Source: an uncultured Bacillaceae bacterium (lineage in GTDB: Bacteria; Bacillota; Bacilli; Bacillales; Pradoshiaceae). Taken from it: a stretch of 5,110 nt of DNA. The notes under the pieces are model-generated. The model was not told the DNA's origin, searched no databases, and saw only the letters and a program-made list of their open reading frames with translations. Location of the stretch: assembly GCA_904501845.1 (NCBI GenBank), contig CAJGCH010000226.1, positions 1-5,110 of the forward strand, read 5' to 3'. How positions within the stretch are numbered: the stretch's first letter is position 1; each line of letters begins with the position of its first letter. Positions 4,567 to 5,110 of this stretch are shown piece after piece. Position numbers and translations under genes: made by a program.

Positions 4567-4618
4567 AGGGACTAGCCCTAAGAGTCAGTCTTCACCTTCT
4601 CTTAGGATAGTCCCTTTT
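4567..4618. terminator. Bidirectional terminator between convergent genes
   Basis: A long two-part stem: AGGGACTA (4567-4574) pairs with TAGTCCCT (4608-4615), and CCTAAGAG (4577-4584) pairs with CTCTTAGG (4599-4606). A small internal loop lies between them and a 14-base apical loop on top. On the plus strand TTT follows CCCT. On the minus strand a T-rich TATTTTATTT follows. It lies three bases past the ywaF stop and nine bases from the glycoside hydrolase stop, so it serves both. Confidence 0.85.
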
Positions 4619-4626
4619 ACTTATCA

Positions 4627-5110
4627 TTAGATACGAGTGTCCATTAAACCGCAGTATGCATCAACAGGGTCTTTACCTTTGAATGGTGATTTACCCATCA
4701 ATTTTTCTACTAGCACTTCAATTGTTTCTTTATTGCCATCGTACGTATTAATGTACGTTTTCACTTGAGGAACATCCGCCAAGTGGAATGGGTTGTTTAC
4801 AGAAACGAAGATGGTTGGCACTTCGTGAACATAGAATGGAATATCAGGCGTTCCTTTTAAAGCATTCCATGTCATACGTTGTACTACTTCACCCATTTTA
4901 ACGTTTGCAACATTAATGATTAGATCATATTTGTCCGTTAATTCTTTAATAGGACGTTTTGCTGCATATGCGTTCATAATGCTCTTCATTTGCTCTTCTG
5001 GTGGTAAGTCAGCGATTTTATCCATTGGAGATTCGTGAATTTCCACTTCAAAGCCTTTAGACTCAAGTTCTGCTTTGATAAGATCGATTGGCTTAGGTTT
5101 GTTTCCGCTA
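4627..5110 (-). CDS. Glycoside hydrolase family 3, C-terminal end (5' part outside the window)
   Basis: The frame is open from the right window edge to TAG... stop at 4629-4627 and codes for the last 160 residues of a larger protein. An internal GTG at 5046 is not the start, because upstream codons continue in frame (PKPIDLIKAELESKGFEVE). Content fits the C-terminal alpha/beta sandwich domain of family 3 enzymes: DKYDLIINVANV, then PTIFVSVNNPFHLADVP, then VKTYINTYDGNKETIEVL, ending in GKSPFKGKDPVDAY. Full-length relatives in Bacilli are about 550-650 residues, and many act as beta-N-acetylhexosaminidases in cell-wall muropeptide recycling (NagZ-like) or as beta-glucosidases. The catalytic N-terminal domain is not in the window, so the substrate cannot be stated. 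The gene converges on ywaF and shares its terminator. Confidence 0.85.
   Translation of the reverse strand, partial: SGNKPKPIDLIKAELESKGFEVEIHESPMDKIADLPPEEQMKSIMNAYAAKRPIKELTDKYDLIINVANVKMGEVVQRMTWNALKGTPDIPFYVHEVPTIFVSVNNPFHLADVPQVKTYINTYDGNKETIEVLVEKLMGKSPFKGKDPVDAYCGLMDTRI

Noticed and set aside
5044..5046. GTG at 5046 as the start of a 139-residue protein
   Set aside because: The frame continues upstream to the window edge with family-like residues, so this is an internal valine of the glycoside hydrolase.

Overview
The window looks like chromosome of a low-GC Gram-positive bacterium of the Bacillales (Bacillus, Lysinibacillus or Solibacillus type). The pointers are AT-rich intergenic DNA, strong AGGAGG-type Shine-Dalgarno sites, hairpin-plus-U-run terminators, and a gene set typical of that order: a 66-residue cold shock protein, a TetR regulator next to an ABC-2/YhgE-like membrane protein, a YwaF-type (TIGR02206) membrane protein and a family 3 glycoside hydrolase. 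The genus cannot be fixed from the sequence alone.

Layout, left to right. Positions 1-696 (minus) hold the N-terminal 232 codons of an alpha/beta hydrolase of the proline iminopeptidase-like group, cut by the window edge. Positions 697-1207 hold no recognisable gene. They contain a doubtful 57-codon plus-strand ORF (773-946), two inverted repeats, and an orphan plus-strand terminator (1160-1189) preceded by an extended -10 promoter-like sequence. The last two together could mark a short RNA of about 70 nt. A minus-strand terminator (1208-1239), the cold shock gene (1253-1453), a leader of about 110 nt and a promoter (1570-1598) form a self-contained csp unit.

Positions 1790-3794 are a classic divergent regulator/transporter pair: tetR on the minus strand and a six-TM ABC-2-type membrane protein on the plus strand. 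They are separated by 205 bp with a perfect 19-bp palindrome that overlaps the predicted -35 of tetR. The likely logic is a TetR repressor that controls itself and the membrane protein until a ligand, probably a toxic or membrane-active compound, releases it. The membrane protein starts at a TTG, one base after a 22-codon upstream ORF ends.

A hairpin (3802-3831) separates it from a ywaF-like gene (3859-4563), whose product keeps a Cys and a His at a spacing close to that of the acyltransferase TMEM164. A strong bidirectional terminator (4567-4618) lies between ywaF and the convergent 3' end of a family 3 glycoside hydrolase gene (4627-5110, minus), which runs off the right edge.

No CRISPR array, tRNA, rRNA or intact insertion sequence was seen. 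The observations most worth following up are the YwaF/TMEM164 active-site parallel, the operator architecture at 2407-2585, and the possible RNA elements at 700-750, 1105-1190 and 1454-1563.
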